Part shown: positions 20,057 through 31,878 of the stretch, in pieces
Layout: the number at the start of each line of letters is the position of its first letter
Position numbering within the stretch: the first letter of the stretch is position 1
DNA from: Sepioteuthis lessoniana
Lineage: Eukaryota; Mollusca; Cephalopoda; Myopsida; Loliginidae
DNA: 64,000 bases
Direction of reading: 5' to 3'
Assembly (NCBI GenBank): GCA_963585895.1
Contig: OY757921.1
Span: forward strand, 81,995,732-82,059,731
Position numbers and translations under genes: made by a program
The notes under the pieces: generated by a model
The model's database searches: none
What the model saw: the letters and a program-made list of their open reading frames with translations, nothing else
Told to the model about the DNA's origin: nothing

Positions 20057-20700
20057 ATATTACAGATGGGCACCATCATTAAATTGCAGCGGTCTCAAGG
20101 TTAAAGGACATTTGAGCACATCAGCTGTCATCAGTCCATTGAGTACAAAGGTCTGATGGCCAAAAATGTCATGAACCTCGCTCGTGCAGGCAGTGACCTG
20201 TAGAGTTCAAGCGTGATTTTTCACGTGTTGCGCTACTGTTCCACTGGTGATCATCAAACCTTCGGGAACCTTCAAATTGATTCCATCAAATCGCTATATA
20301 AGAAAATCAAGTAGCGAGATTTTAGCAGTTCAAGACAGGTTTTCAAACAGGTTTCAACAAAGGTGCATGCCGCCTGACCCATGTCATAACCCAGCCTGTC
20401 ATAGCAATCCGACTGATATAACTATCAACTGGCCGACGATAACATCACCGTCATCACCAAGAAGACGAAGTGCACGGAAGGAAAGAGTGATACAGAAAGA
20501 AGACGTTTGATAGCAACCAAAAAAAAGAGAAGGTGAGGAAGAACGCTATTGAACGAACTTTTTAACAACAGTCCGCTGTAATCGCCAAGAATAAAAGCGA
20601 CTACTATTTTCTTCCTTGAGATTCAAGTTTTGAGTGTTTCTTTTCTGTGAATTCATTTCTTTTTGACATATTTTAATTTTTTTGGTCCTATACTACATAT
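20057..20700 (+). mobile_element. Solo-LTR candidate inserted in a SINE
   Basis: About 640 bp of higher-GC sequence splits a family C SINE between its spacer and tail. It has TATATAAG near 20295, set in a TCGCTA...TAGCGA inverted repeat, and AATAAAAGCG near 20590. An 87-codon frame (20247-20510) has an Arg-rich end and no recognised domain. A target-site duplication was not clear. Composition and layout fit an LTR; another inserted repeat is possible. Confidence 0.5.
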
Positions 20701-20880
20701 TTACATAAAAATTGATTTGGCGTTAAATAACCTACAAAGGTTGATATGCCATAAAACCCAACCCACCAAACCAAACTGCATTGTTTTAAATAGAATTGAT
20801 TATTGACATAAAAATTGATTTGGTGTTAAATAACCAACAAAGGTTGATATGCCATAAAACCCAACAAAGCAAACCAATCA
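20701..20880 (+). mobile_element. SINE C tails, two in tandem
   Basis: ATTGATTTGGCGTTAAATAA (20711) and ATTGATTTGGTGTTAAATAA (about 20814) each precede a GGTTGATATGCCATAAAACC end. The first completes the split SINE. The second, preceded by TTTTAAATAGAATTGATTAT, is an extra spacer-plus-tail unit. Confidence 0.85.
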
Positions 20881-21794
20881 AAATTCAGAAGACTTTTTTA
20901 ATGAAGCTGCAATGAAATAATTTTTACATTCTTTAATGATCATTACATAAAGAATGAAATTTTGTTTACATTTTTGTTATAAGTGTTTGTTTATACAGAT
21001 GCCTAATTGAAGTAAAGACAAAACAGGGTTTTTTTTTTTTTTTTTTTTTTTTTTTATCTTTGATTTTTATTTTTTTGACTCCATTCATTTTTGTAGCTTA
21101 ATCTTCTAAGGCTGTGGTTAATAAAAGAAATCAATTCAGTTTAAATGTTTCGTTTGTCATTTTTTAATTTTGTTTTCTCATATAATGTTTAAAATTGACC
21201 TCCATTGATTAAACTCTTCCGCTCATTACAAATGACTGAGATTTTGTTAATTTATTTAAAAATACAGAATACATAAATATGATTTTAAACTATTTCATCA
21301 GAATAATACGTTTTTGTCTGGTTTTCTTTGGATGATATTTTTTCTATGGAGAATCAATATAAAAAGTATCCCTGAAGAGAGAATAACCTTTTCCAAAAAT
21401 TGAACATAAAAAACATCGATTACGTTTTTGATCACCATACTTTGGGGACCCCCTCCCCAAAAAAAAAACATGGTTTGTCAGTTATAAATCATTACAGTGC
21501 CAATAAACTGAACAAACTTGCTTTAACATAGCTCAAATTACAGTTCTGTGTTCTTTTTACATAAAAAAATCTATTTTATGTACAAAAAATGAAAACCTTA
21601 AAAATGACATTTTCAAAATTTTTTTTTTTTTAATATCAATTAGATTTTCTTGCCATAAAGTTTCTTGTTCATGTTTACTGATGCCAAAACAAAGGCTTTT
21701 AGTTAAGATAATGAAGTTAGGTAACTTTTACTATTTGTTATATTGGTACATATGATACGCACAGATGTTATAAATAGTAAACAATTTTATTATC
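20881..21794. other. AT-rich sequence, nothing recognised
   Basis: Contains poly(T) at about 21030-21055. No credible open frame or repeat family seen. Confidence 0.5.
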
Positions 21795-21985
21795 TTAGCC
21801 TTTGTTCACCAATGGTCCGGGAGACCTGGGTTCAATCCCAGGTTGCATCATACCAAAGACTTTAAAAATGGTACTTGATAACTCCTTGCTTAACACTTGG
21901 CAATATAAGGTATCAAGGGTAAAGTGGAGCAATCCAGGGAAAGGAGTAGCACCCTCCCCTATACCTTGGTGTAGTAGCTATTGAT
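21795..21985 (+). mobile_element. SINE family D copy
   Basis: The head carries the B-box GGGTTCAATCCCAGG. The body is ATGGTACTTGATAACTCCTT...CTTAACACTTGGCAATATAA and the end is GGAGTAGCACCCTCCCC...TAGTAGCTATTG. The internal A-run has only five bases. Confidence 0.88.
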
Positions 21986-22250
21986 CACCAACTTTACTTA
22001 TTTTGGATCAAAGTTGCATCTCACCTTCTTATATTAACTATATTAGAACAATTCAAGTTCCTTCAAATAATATACAAGAGACTGGAAACTTGCTAGAAGT
22101 CTCATATTATGGTGATTTATCTTTGCATTGGTTATAAGTTTAACTAGTAAGCTTTTCTTAATCATAAAACTAAAACAGGTAAGAAAAAGTTCAAACTAGG
22201 CCATAATGCCACAGAAGCAACCAGAAAGGTGAAGGCACAGTTGATCACAG

Positions 22251-22640
22251 TGTAACGTAATGGCCGAGGGGTTTCGGTTCATGCCTTGGGGTTCAGTTAG
22301 GCTGAGAACCTTTCGGCTCAGCACATGGGTTAGTTAGGTGCAAACCTTGATGCAGGTGTTAACGAAGGTGTCACTCAGAGATGTCATAATAGTCCGAGAC
22401 GAAACGGGTGACGGAGTGCGAGTGACATCACGCACCGGAAGCGCACAGAGGTTTGTGGAAAATTTGAAGAGAGTTGGAGATTAGACGCCGAATGAGGAGG
22501 TTCGACTTTTGGGGCTCACTGAGGCGAGATAGGGGCCAGATGAAGAAGCCAGCATAAAAAGATTGTCTCTCTCCTTATGTCAAAACCTTTAACACAAAGT
22601 TAATAAAAAAGGTTTCATACCTGAACAAGAAATCGTTACG
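22251..22640 (+). mobile_element. Solo-LTR candidate
   Basis: Starts TGTAACGTAATGG and ends ATCGTTACG, so the tips are inverted (TGTAACG / CGTTAC). The internal part is GC- and CpG-rich. A TATA-like CATAAAAAG lies near 22553 and AATAAA at 22602-22607 is followed by GT-containing sequence. This is the normal U3-R-U5 order. No coding sequence adjoins. The flanking duplication was not resolved. Confidence 0.6.
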
Positions 22641-22739
22641 TGTTTTTGAATTTCAAGATTCCTATGTTCTTTATATGTTCTATCGTTATGAACCTTATAT
22701 GTCTATTTTGCACATGGCCATATTTGTGTATCTATCTAT

Positions 22740-22930
22740 GGTACAACAGTACAGTAACCAGATGATTCAAGAAATTTCACTGTGTCAGGCAATGTCATTT
22801 TTATCTTGCCATGTGTCTATTTCATTGCACAAATCTGGCAAGAATAATACTTATTACTGAATACTGATATACAAAGAAAAAAAAATTAACAATATATTAG
22901 GGTAAGTCAAGAGTTTTGCAATATTTTGCT
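22740..22930 (+). mobile_element. Chained mariner fragments (piece X plus a new 5' end)
   Basis: AGTAACCAGATGATTCAAGA...ATTTCACTGTGTCAGGCAAT is the transposase HTH region of the mariner family at 56580-57114. It is followed by a module with CAAATCTGGCAAGAATAATA, then a fresh 5' end GGGTAAGTCAAGAGTTTTGC at about 22900. That is cut by the SINE at 22932. Confidence 0.75.
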
Positions 22931-22931
22931 C

Positions 22932-23222
22932 TGTGCTAATTTGTGGTGTAATGGTTATCGTTGTAGGAAATGGACTCGGTGACACGAGTTCAAATCCTGG
23001 ACGAGACTGATTGCATTTCACATTGCATTAATACCCTTGGGAAAGGTATGAATCCAATTATTCTCCCTCCAGCTATGGGTAAATAGTAGGGCAGACTTGG
23101 TTCTTCAGCCTTGGTGAGGCAACTAGTCTAGGAGAAGGAAAACTCTGAACTCAAACCTGTTAAACTCCGCTTAAAAATTGACCTTGTGTCATATCCTGCC
23201 CGAGTGGAGGGGTTGGTAAATA
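22932..23222 (+). mobile_element. SINE family A copy, full length
   Basis: Complete from TTGTGGTGTAATGGTTATCG, with the B-box GAGTTCAAATCC, the central block CCCTTGGGAAAGGTATGAAT...CAGCTATGGGTAAATAGTAG, and a tail ending GAGTGGAGGGGTTGGTAAAT. One of the best family references in the window. Confidence 0.95.
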
Positions 23223-23511
23223 TGGATGACATCTGGGACTGGATAGGACAGTGTTTTTGCCAAGTTGCAGTGTGCATTTTTTACTATAGAGAAAGATGCT
23301 GGGTCATCAATGGTGGCCCAACAACAAATTCCACCTGGCCATCATTCTTGAATTAAGTTTTTGTTATTTGTTTTAATCGTATTTCAACCATTTATGTCAA
23401 ATCCCATTTATACATATGATTTGTAAGCATTTTTAAATACAAAATAAATTTCTTTACTAAAAAGACATGTTTAAATTAGATCATGTGATATCCTAATTAC
23501 CATATTTAAAG
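23223..23511. other. Unassigned AT-rich spacer
   Basis: Nothing recognised. Confidence 0.4.
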
Positions 23512-23613
23512 AATTAGTGCTATGTGAAATGCAATCAGTCTCATCTAGGATTTGAACTCGTGTCGCCGTGTCCATTTCCTACAATGATAACCATTACACC
23601 ACGGGTACCTCCA
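23512..23613 (-). mobile_element. SINE family A, 5' part only
   Basis: Plus strand shows the complement of the head and start of the body (TGCAATCAGTCTCATC...GATAACCATTACACC). The central block and tail are missing, an unusual 3' truncation. Confidence 0.88.
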
Positions 23614-23614
23614 C

Positions 23615-23890
23615 ACATTCCCTGATGTCATCTTCTCACCTTTTCTATCTGTTTCTTTGTCTTTCTCCTGGCACAGTGCATTGCAGGATAGTTTTTGCTA
23701 GGCCAAGTGATCTTATCACATGTCCATACCACACTATTATGCTCTTTTACACAATGCTAAACAGGCTGTCATGTGACTTTTTATTTTTTTCTGACCTCCT
23801 CATTTATGATGTGGTCTCTATGAGGCATTCAAGATCTTACAGTAACATCTCATCTCAAGGTCTTCAATGCATCTCTGGAGGCCAACAGTG
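23615..23890 (-). pseudogene. LINE C-terminal fragment of a second type
   Basis: The minus-strand translation shows HRDHIINEEVRKK and, after a stop and frameshift, a Trp-containing WTC block and ARRKTKKQIEKVRR. This is the end of another common mollusc LINE class, in which Asn-Glu-Glu-Val-Arg and Arg-Arg-Lys-x-Gly-Arg motifs close the protein. It is a different lineage from 14640-15395 and is heavily mutated. Confidence 0.6.
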
Positions 23891-23954
23891 AGGGTCCAGG
23901 ATTCAAACATTCAGATTGATGTCACAAGTGTGCACATGAATTTGAATTTTGATA

Positions 23955-24074
23955 TTGGGAAATGTTTTTATCTTGCCGTATACATTTAAGTTTTGTCTGT
24001 TGACTGGGCAAATCTGGCCAGAATAATACTTACCACAAAACCATATGATTCAAGAAATTTCACTTAGATTGCAA
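23955..24074 (+). mobile_element. Mariner-related module fragments
   Basis: ATCTTGCCGTATACA, CAAATCTGGCCAGAATAATA and ATGATTCAAGAAATTTCAC repeat pieces seen at 22755-22890 and 24496-24634. The SINE at 24075 interrupts it. Confidence 0.7.
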
Positions 24075-24495
24075 TTGCTCATTTGATTGGGGCTGTAGAA
24101 TACACCAAGTGAACCTCTACTGACGGATGTGACCCCACTCCCAATGAGTGTCCTGGATATCGCACTAAACAATCTGATGGTGAGGTTCCAATGATGCTGG
24201 AGCTTTGGGGAACGCAGAGCACCCCTTCATTGCTATCACTCACAGGTTCACTCAGGACCAATCTATGGGTTAAATAAAACTAAACTGCATACTTTATGTG
24301 AAACTGAATTGTTTGAATTAGAACTGTTTGACTAAACTGAACAGCTTGATATAGAAATGTTTTTGATAATTAAACTGTGTACTTATGCTAAACTGAATTG
24401 TTTGAAATAGAACTGATTATTTGTATGAAAATGGATTTGGCATTAAATAACCTACAAAGGTTTATATGCCATAAAACCCAAACAACGAACTAGTC
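24075..24495 (+). mobile_element. SINE family C copy with a clean 9-bp target duplication
   Basis: The SINE is flanked by AGATTGCAA at 24066-24074 and 24496-24504. It contains GGGGCTGTAGAATACACCAA, GTGTCCTGGATATCGCAC, a shortened central block, the repeated CTGAATTGTTTG spacer and the tail TTTGGCATTAAATAACC...ATATGCCATAAAACCC. The direct repeat fixes its full length at about 421 bp. Confidence 0.95.
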
Positions 24496-24955
24496 AGATT
24501 GCAAGAACCTTGATGGTCAGGCAACGTCATTTTTGTCTTACTATGTGTCCATTCCATTGCACAAATCTGGCTAGAATAATACTTATCACTAAACATAGAA
24601 TACTGGTATATAAAGAAAAAAAATATTAGGGTAAGTCAAAAGTGTTGTGGTGTATATATCAAGTGATCAAAACAGTTCAAGCTGTGGTTGGTATGCTAAT
24701 GCATTGTGCATCACTGTACTGCATGTGTGATTTGAAAGCTGCACAAAAGAATGTACAGTATAATCTAAATCAGAAACTTTTGCTTTACAAGTTCAAACAG
24801 TTGATCGCAGTAGAGTAACCAAATGATTAAAGAAATTTCACTTGCATTTCAAGAACCTTCATGATCAGGCAAGGTCAGGTAGGCCTAAAATCATTGAACA
24901 AGATGTAGAAGCAAATCTTGTGAGTAACATTGCACAAGTCCTGTGTGGATTATCC
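24496..24955 (+). mobile_element. Mariner fragments in chain, 5' half of a second copy
   Basis: The piece-X module (GAACCTTGATGGTCAGGCAA...CAAATCTGGCTAGAATAATA) is followed at about 24636 by the 5' terminal repeat GGGTAAGTCAAAAGTGTTG. The internal body extends through GTAACCAAATGATTAAAGAA and CAGGTAGGCCTAAAATCATT. It ends near 24955 without the other terminal repeat. Confidence 0.8.
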
Positions 24956-25190
24956 CCCTTTATGGCTGAGGTGAGTGAATTCCTGTGGCATTGTAACAAA
25001 CTGCAACATCGAAGTTAGTGAGTCCAGACTTCAGCAATGCTATTACATTCGCTTTCAGACTAATTACCCTTGGGAAAAAGTATAAACCTTAATTCCCCTG
25101 TACCACTACTGTTCTTTGACAAAGATGGATTTGGCATTAAATAACCTATGAACGTTGATATGCTTTTAAAGCAATGAAACCAAACAAAAC
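24956..25190 (+). mobile_element. SINE family B copy, partly deleted
   Basis: GAGTCCAGACTTCAGCAATG, then TTACCCTTGGGAAAAAGTAT, ACCACTACTGTTCTTTGAC and the tail ATTTGGCATTAAATAACC. The CCCAGCTATGGG segment is deleted. Confidence 0.82.
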
Positions 25191-25549
25191 TTTGCAAAAG
25201 CAACTGGAACAGCCAAATTGTACCTGATGTTAGCAAATTATCAAAACTTCTCATTCACCATATTATGTAAAGCTGTTAAAAAGAAAAGTGTAGTTCATAA
25301 ATAAAAACACGATTCCAAGCCACTCAACAGATATACCTTTTATTCAGTCATAACTCATAGGAGACATAAAATTACTATGCTGCAATATAACATGACTTAG
25401 CTTCTTCCAGCAGTTGAAAACAAAATTTGTACATCCATCATTGATGATGGACAATCTTTGTAAATGATCTTTGTAAAAAGGTGTTAACATCACCTGATGA
25501 CAATTCAGGTACAACTTTATATATGCAGTAAATATTTTTGTATATATTG

Positions 25550-25705
25550 CACCAGGTGTATGTGAATGTGAGTGTGGAAATTTACTAAGCTTTTTGCTTA
25601 GTTGTGGCACAAGGCCATATGAAAGGGGCACCCAATGAGACTCGAACTCACTCGTGTAGGTTTGCTAGCCGAGCTTGCTAACCATTACACAACCAGAGGC
25701 GCCTT
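25550..25705 (-). mobile_element. tRNA-headed SINE of another family (E)
   Basis: On the minus strand GGCGCCTCTGGTTGTGTAAT starts a head with the A-box region GTAATGGTTAGCAAGC and the B-box GAGTTCGAGTCTCATTGGG. A short body follows. This head differs from families A-D. It is also echoed in the fragments at 61050-61282. Confidence 0.8.
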
Positions 25706-25714
25706 ATGTGAATG

Positions 25715-26115
<401 letters not shown>

Positions 26116-27627
26116 GCTATTTAACAAGATACATTTTTAATATGTGCAGTTCGCATTGATATAAAGTAACACGACTATTCAATATAATAGACTGTAATAC
26201 TTTTACGGTCTGGCTTCTTTTTATTTCAAAATCTGCCAATGGAATTTATATATATATGTATGTATACATATTCATTTGTGCACACATTTATATCTAAAAA
26301 TATTATAATAGGTACATTTTGTAATCAGATATATCCATTTATATATAAGAGATAAATAGATTAAAGGATAAATTAATGTATAATATGCACTTACATTCTC
26401 TCATAAACATACCTTTCATATATGCAATTGGTTCATATGCATATTGGTATAATACACATGTGACAAAATTACATATACATATATACATACATATATATTT
26501 TTGTACATTTTTCCAATTTGTGTTTTAACAATTAAAACATGAAAAATCGCATAACATATATTCAAAATATCAGAAAAAAACCCCAAAAAAAAAATGTTTA
26601 GCACACAGACTCCATCAATATAGGTGATTATTAATATTGAAATATCAGGAAAACATGATATATTGCAAGTTTTAACCTTTTTAAAAAATGTAACTGTTGA
26701 AATTTTTTAAAAAACTGGGACTTTTTAAAAGTATCAGAAGATCATATCTTCATCATTCAAATAAAATGTAGACGAAGGATAAAAATAGAAAAAATTGTTA
26801 GCCAGAAAATTATTGATAGTTTCATTTCCATATAACAATATTTTCTAGCTGTTCAATTTGAATAAAATAAAATGAAAGGTAAGTTTCTTTTTTTTTTTTC
26901 TTTTTCTTTTTTTTTTTTTTTTTTTTTTTTCAATTTCCGGAAATATTTAAATGAAATTCAAAAACTAATCTTTATAATCTTTCCTGCTGAGGATAAAGAA
27001 CAAATATCAAAGAAGTTAACTTTTAAAATCTGTAAAAGAAAACAATTTTAAATTTTCAACATTATTTTGAAAATAAAAAATAAACAAATACTGACCACTA
27101 TTTCAAAAGAAAATGGCAACCTAAGAAGGTAAATGTCTGTGTGTTTGTCTCTCCATTTTTCTTTTTTTTGTTTTGTTTTCCATGGTTTATGACTTTGGCT
27201 TATTGTCTGCTTTTAGCAGTTTTGACCTTTAGACATGAAACAATCATAACAACATTTATAGAGATCAGAAAGCAGTTAATTGATTCACAGTGGGAATGCA
27301 CACTTGGATATGTGTATGTAGGTGTATGTGTAAATATCTATCTTTTAGTATACATATATAGTTTTTGGATAACATAGGATTTCTATTACTTTTAGGAATG
27401 CTTTAATTTTATAATGAATCTGTCACAACTTGCAGTATAAACTGCTTAGTGGTCTACAATCAACACAATAAACAGTCATGAAAAAAAATTTAGACTTAAT
27501 TTTTTTTTTCCACTCTGCTTTCTTTTCTGAAAATAACTCTCTTTACTATTAACATACGTACTCTTTTATGACCCTTTGCAGCCTGCAAAGTTATTGTGTA
27601 TGTTTGTATATGTCTCTCTCTCTTCCT

Positions 27628-27660
<33 letters not shown>

Positions 27661-27884
27661 ACACACGCACACAGACATTTATATGATTAACTCTCCTGGG
27701 TCCAGTCCAAGGTTCTAAGTCAGCAGATATCCACCTTGTACATGTTGTAGTCACTTTAAAAACTCATTTTTAATCACGTTTTAATACAAATTTACTCACC
27801 AAAAATAGTAAATAACATCAACAAGTTCAAATAAAAACAATTCAATAAACAAAGAACATGTAATGTCTATCAAAGGGATAAACA

Positions 27885-28110
27885 GGGCCGGTGCATTCTA
27901 CCCCCCAAACCCCTCTGGAGGGAGGGGAGGCAAGCCTGCTTCAGGGCCCCGGAAGGGCGGGTTTCAGATACTTTCTCTCAATACTACTTTATGAAAATTG
28001 ACATGTAGTAGAGTGGGGTTTCTGTATCATAGATTCAGGGGTGAGGGCAGGCATTAGACCCTAGCACAGACCCTGGGGATAAAGGTATTATTTATATGGG
28101 ACCTAAGCTG
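27885..28110. other. GC-rich island in AT-rich DNA
   Basis: Starts CAGGGCCGGTGCATTCTACC, a sequence reminiscent of hAT transposon tips. It continues with CCCCTCTGGAGGGAGGGG, which can fold. A similar AGCAGATRTCCACC phrase occurs on either side (about 27723 and 28259). No opposite tip was found, so the hAT idea is weak. Confidence 0.35.
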
Positions 28111-29258
28111 CAGTATTTGGCATTTAGTATCTATAACCATTATTATCATAATTGTTAATATATTATCATTATTATTATTACTACTATTGTTATTATCATT
28201 ATTTAAAAGCAGGTGGTGGCAGTACTGGTTCAAGTCTACTTACCAGTAGTTGTCTATCAGCAGATGTCCACCATGTGGAGAAATAAATTAAAAGAAAATT
28301 TTAGTTGCAGAAGTTTCCACTTGTAAAAAATTGAATTTTTATAAATGACTTTGTCAAAAAGAAATCTTTTCTCCCCCAACTTAAAATACATACATAGTGC
28401 ATATATTTTACTTTTTTTCCCCATTTCTTTATGAGAAATTGTATCATGTTTACTTTATATAAAATTATTGGATCCAGTAACCTGAACAGTGTATGTTGTC
28501 TTTCTTTCTTCATGTATTTTTAAAATTATTTTATCTCTTCTCTCATTCATTGCTTCACTTATTTCTTTATAAATGATGATTGGTGGAGATATAGGATTGT
28601 ACTTTTACACATCAGAGACTTTAAGAAAATCTAAACAGATTTTGTTTAAAACAAGCAAAAATGTACTCCTTAAGAAGTTTAGAAGTATTATGTGTAGATT
28701 TTCTCACAGCTTAATGTGTTTGAACATTTCTCTAGCCATGTACAACATTGTGTTACATATTTTGGATCGTTATTTACATTGTTTTACAGTCAGATTTATA
28801 TAGCCATTCTTTTCTTTCGGTAGTTTTACACAAATAAGAATTGATAAATGTTGATTAAGTTTGGTAAAATATACATGATTAGTCTGTGCAGAAAGGATAC
28901 AAAAAAAGAAAGAATTTATAAAAAAAAGAATCACCCACAAATATAAGTTGAAAGACTTTAATTTAGATTTTGATACTCTCGTCTTTAATTTTTACTTTCA
29001 ATCTAAAAGACTTTCCTTTGTTTCCAATCGTTTTTTTTTTGTTTTTTTTTTTTACCTTACAAATAAATTTACAGACAAGAATAAGCAGTTCCCATTCAAA
29101 ATTTGATCCTATAAAAGCACTATACAGTATGATGATTGTTAGGATGAGATTATCTTACACTGGTAACACATATCCAACAATGCTTTACTATCATCTTTAT
29201 TTAGATTGTATATGTAAACCATTGTGTATGCATATATATGTTCTTAAACATACTTATT

Positions 29259-29310
<52 letters not shown>

Positions 29311-30384
29311 TACGAGCGTGTGTATACATATATATGCACAAAAATTTGTTTAATCTATTAGCTTTAGATTCGTTTTGTCATTGCAGATAAACTTTGGAAC
29401 AACCAAACAATAACAATACATATATATATTCATATGTACATATACGTATATATAGAGATAGATAAATATAGTAGAGTAAGAACAGTTTATATATTTTCTT
29501 TCTTTTTTTTTTTTTCCTTTTTTAAGAAATGTCATCGGTGGACAGACTCAATAGAGAGAGAAAAAAAAAAAAAAAACTAAAAAGGCTTCAACATTTTTTT
29601 TTCTTTTCTAACATTTGAACATTTATTAGAAATGGTAACTAGGATACAAAAGCTAATGGTATATTTTTCCACATTTTATAGAATAAATGGTTGAAAGTCT
29701 AGATTTTTTGTTCAAGAGTATTTTTAGCTGTTTTGATTATAGTTTAAAATATTCTTAAAAGTTTCCCACCTCATTTTTTTTTTTTTTTTCTCATTTTTTT
29801 TTTTTCTCATTTTTATTTTTTCTTTATATTGAGGCTTAGTGTTAACACATTAAAATAATCATGGTAATAATACTTGCAATATCATAATAATAACAATGAT
29901 GATAATAATAACATAATAGTAGTAATAATATTAATCAAATTACCACATTCTCTTTCAGTCATCCCCTGCCCCTCTGATAGAAACAGTGATTAAGGTTTTT
30001 TTTGTTTTTTTTTTTTTAATTATTACTATATAATCGACTTTAAAGTGTATATACAAGTTTTGTGTTATAACACTCAGGTTATTTTTTTGTGGTTTTATTG
30101 CTTTTTTTTTTTTGTTTTGGTTTTGTTTTTGTTTTTTTTGTTTTTTTTTTTAGCTATATAAACAAAGGTTCTACAAATACTTAGAATTTATTTACATAGA
30201 AATTTATGTATTTGCTTGTATGTATGCAGTTATAGATTTGTTTTATCCAAACTGGTCATCATGTATCAAAGGAAACTCTTCACTAGTAGTTTCACCATTT
30301 AGAAATATATTTACAAAGAAAAAAATCTATCATATGAAGAGCAATATGGCGTGGATATGTTTATCACTGCATACACTTGTTTGT

Positions 30385-30451
30385 ATTTATACATATATAT
30401 ATATATGTGTGTGTGTGTGTATATATATATATATGTGTGTGTGTGTGTATG

Positions 30452-30535
<84 letters not shown>
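30385..30535. repeat. (TA)n(TG)n(TA)n(CA)n compound microsatellite
   Basis: About 150 bp, roughly self-complementary overall because TG blocks are followed by CA blocks. Confidence 0.97.
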
Positions 30536-30537
<2 letters not shown>

Positions 30538-30892
30538 TATCCTGTCATTTTCTAAACCTTGGTTACTGGTAGATATGAACTGTCTGATAGAGAAGAGACA
30601 GAATATGAATATTTAATAGCAGGAATCATTTTCTTTTCTCATACACACAGCTAATGATTTTGCTTCAAAAGAAAACAATGTACTGATATTCATAAAATGT
30701 TATTTAAATGGCATTTGTCATAGATACATGTTGATTATGTCATGAAAGGTTTCTTTTTTGTTTTTTGTTTTTTTGCATTATTATATCCATGTAATATATA
30801 TGACAGATTAGCTTTTCATCATGAAAAGCAACTGGTTAGGAAATGTCTTTGATCCTTTGAGTACTAAAGAGTAAGAAAGCTATGATGTTATA

Positions 30893-30958
30893 TGACGTCA
30901 TCTTACATTCAAGCTGTGAAAAAAAAAAAGAAGCTAGTAATGGTACCCTGTGACGTCA
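30893..30958. promoter_or_regulatory. Two perfect CRE palindromes, 58 bp apart
   Basis: TGACGTCA occurs at 30893-30900 and 30951-30958, the second inside GTGACGTCAC. This is the full CREB/ATF consensus. CpG is rare in the surrounding AT-rich DNA. No neighbouring exon was found, so function is only suggested. Confidence 0.5.
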
Positions 30959-31764
30959 CGGTAGTTTCTACTATCCCTATTTTTTTCCTTTTTACTTTTT
31001 AACTTGTTCTGAATTTTACAGCTTGTGCATCTGAGGCTCGTTGAATTCATGAAGTGTTAAATGTATTTTGAATGAATTATGGCATGTTGTTGTGGTTGTT
31101 GTGGGATTTGAATTGATAACAACCTGTCCCCTTGGCAGAGGGCTCTTAATCCCTTTTGACAGGACTTTCAAATAGGGCAGGCTTTTTCCGATTGGTTCAA
31201 ATGATTATATTTTTGCATTTTTTATGCATTGTTAGATTCATTTGACTTATTTGGCATTGATAGACACACAAAAACTAAAAAATAGATTTTTTTTTTCTCC
31301 AGTTGTTAGCCATTTGGCTATGTCTCATCACACATCATATTCTTGGCCATTATCACGCCTCATTATGTGTTACAAACAGGGCAAGCAAACCAAGTTAGAA
31401 TGAGGGATTCCAATGAAAAAGAAAAAAATAAAAATTATCAGACAAGTTGGATCCAGTAAAAATTGACCCAAATGTAGGACTGGCTTCATTACAAAAAAAA
31501 AAAAAATTTCCATCTTTCATTCTATCTTGCCTTTGTAATACCAACATTCACACAGTAGAAAAGATCAATCTTCTTTTTTAATGGTGCTTTTGCTTTATTT
31601 AATTTTTTTTTTTAATAATCAGAAGCTATCGTCTGCTCCTGGTTACTGGACCAATATGTTGGATTGATACACCAGCAATTCCATTGTTAAAGAGGCTGCT
31701 TTCAATTTGGTTTATTTTTATACTGAGCAAAATCTCTACTCCTTACAGTCTCTTCTAATCTCTC

Positions 31765-31769
<5 letters not shown>

Positions 31770-31814
<45 letters not shown>

Positions 31815-31824
31815 TGTGTTTGTT

Positions 31825-31873
<49 letters not shown>
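31770..31873. repeat. (TA)n(CA)n(TG)n(TA)n compound microsatellite
   Basis: Two long TA runs flank CA and TG stretches, giving a quasi-palindrome. Confidence 0.97.

Positions 31874-31878
<5 letters not shown>

Noticed and set aside
20247-20510. 87-codon frame with an Arg-rich end as a small gene
   Set aside because: It lies inside an LTR-like insertion that splits a SINE. No homology recognised.
22932-23010. tRNA genes at the heads of SINEs
   Set aside because: A/B-box-like sequence is present, but the cloverleaf is incomplete and every head continues into a SINE body. No independent tRNA gene was found in the window.
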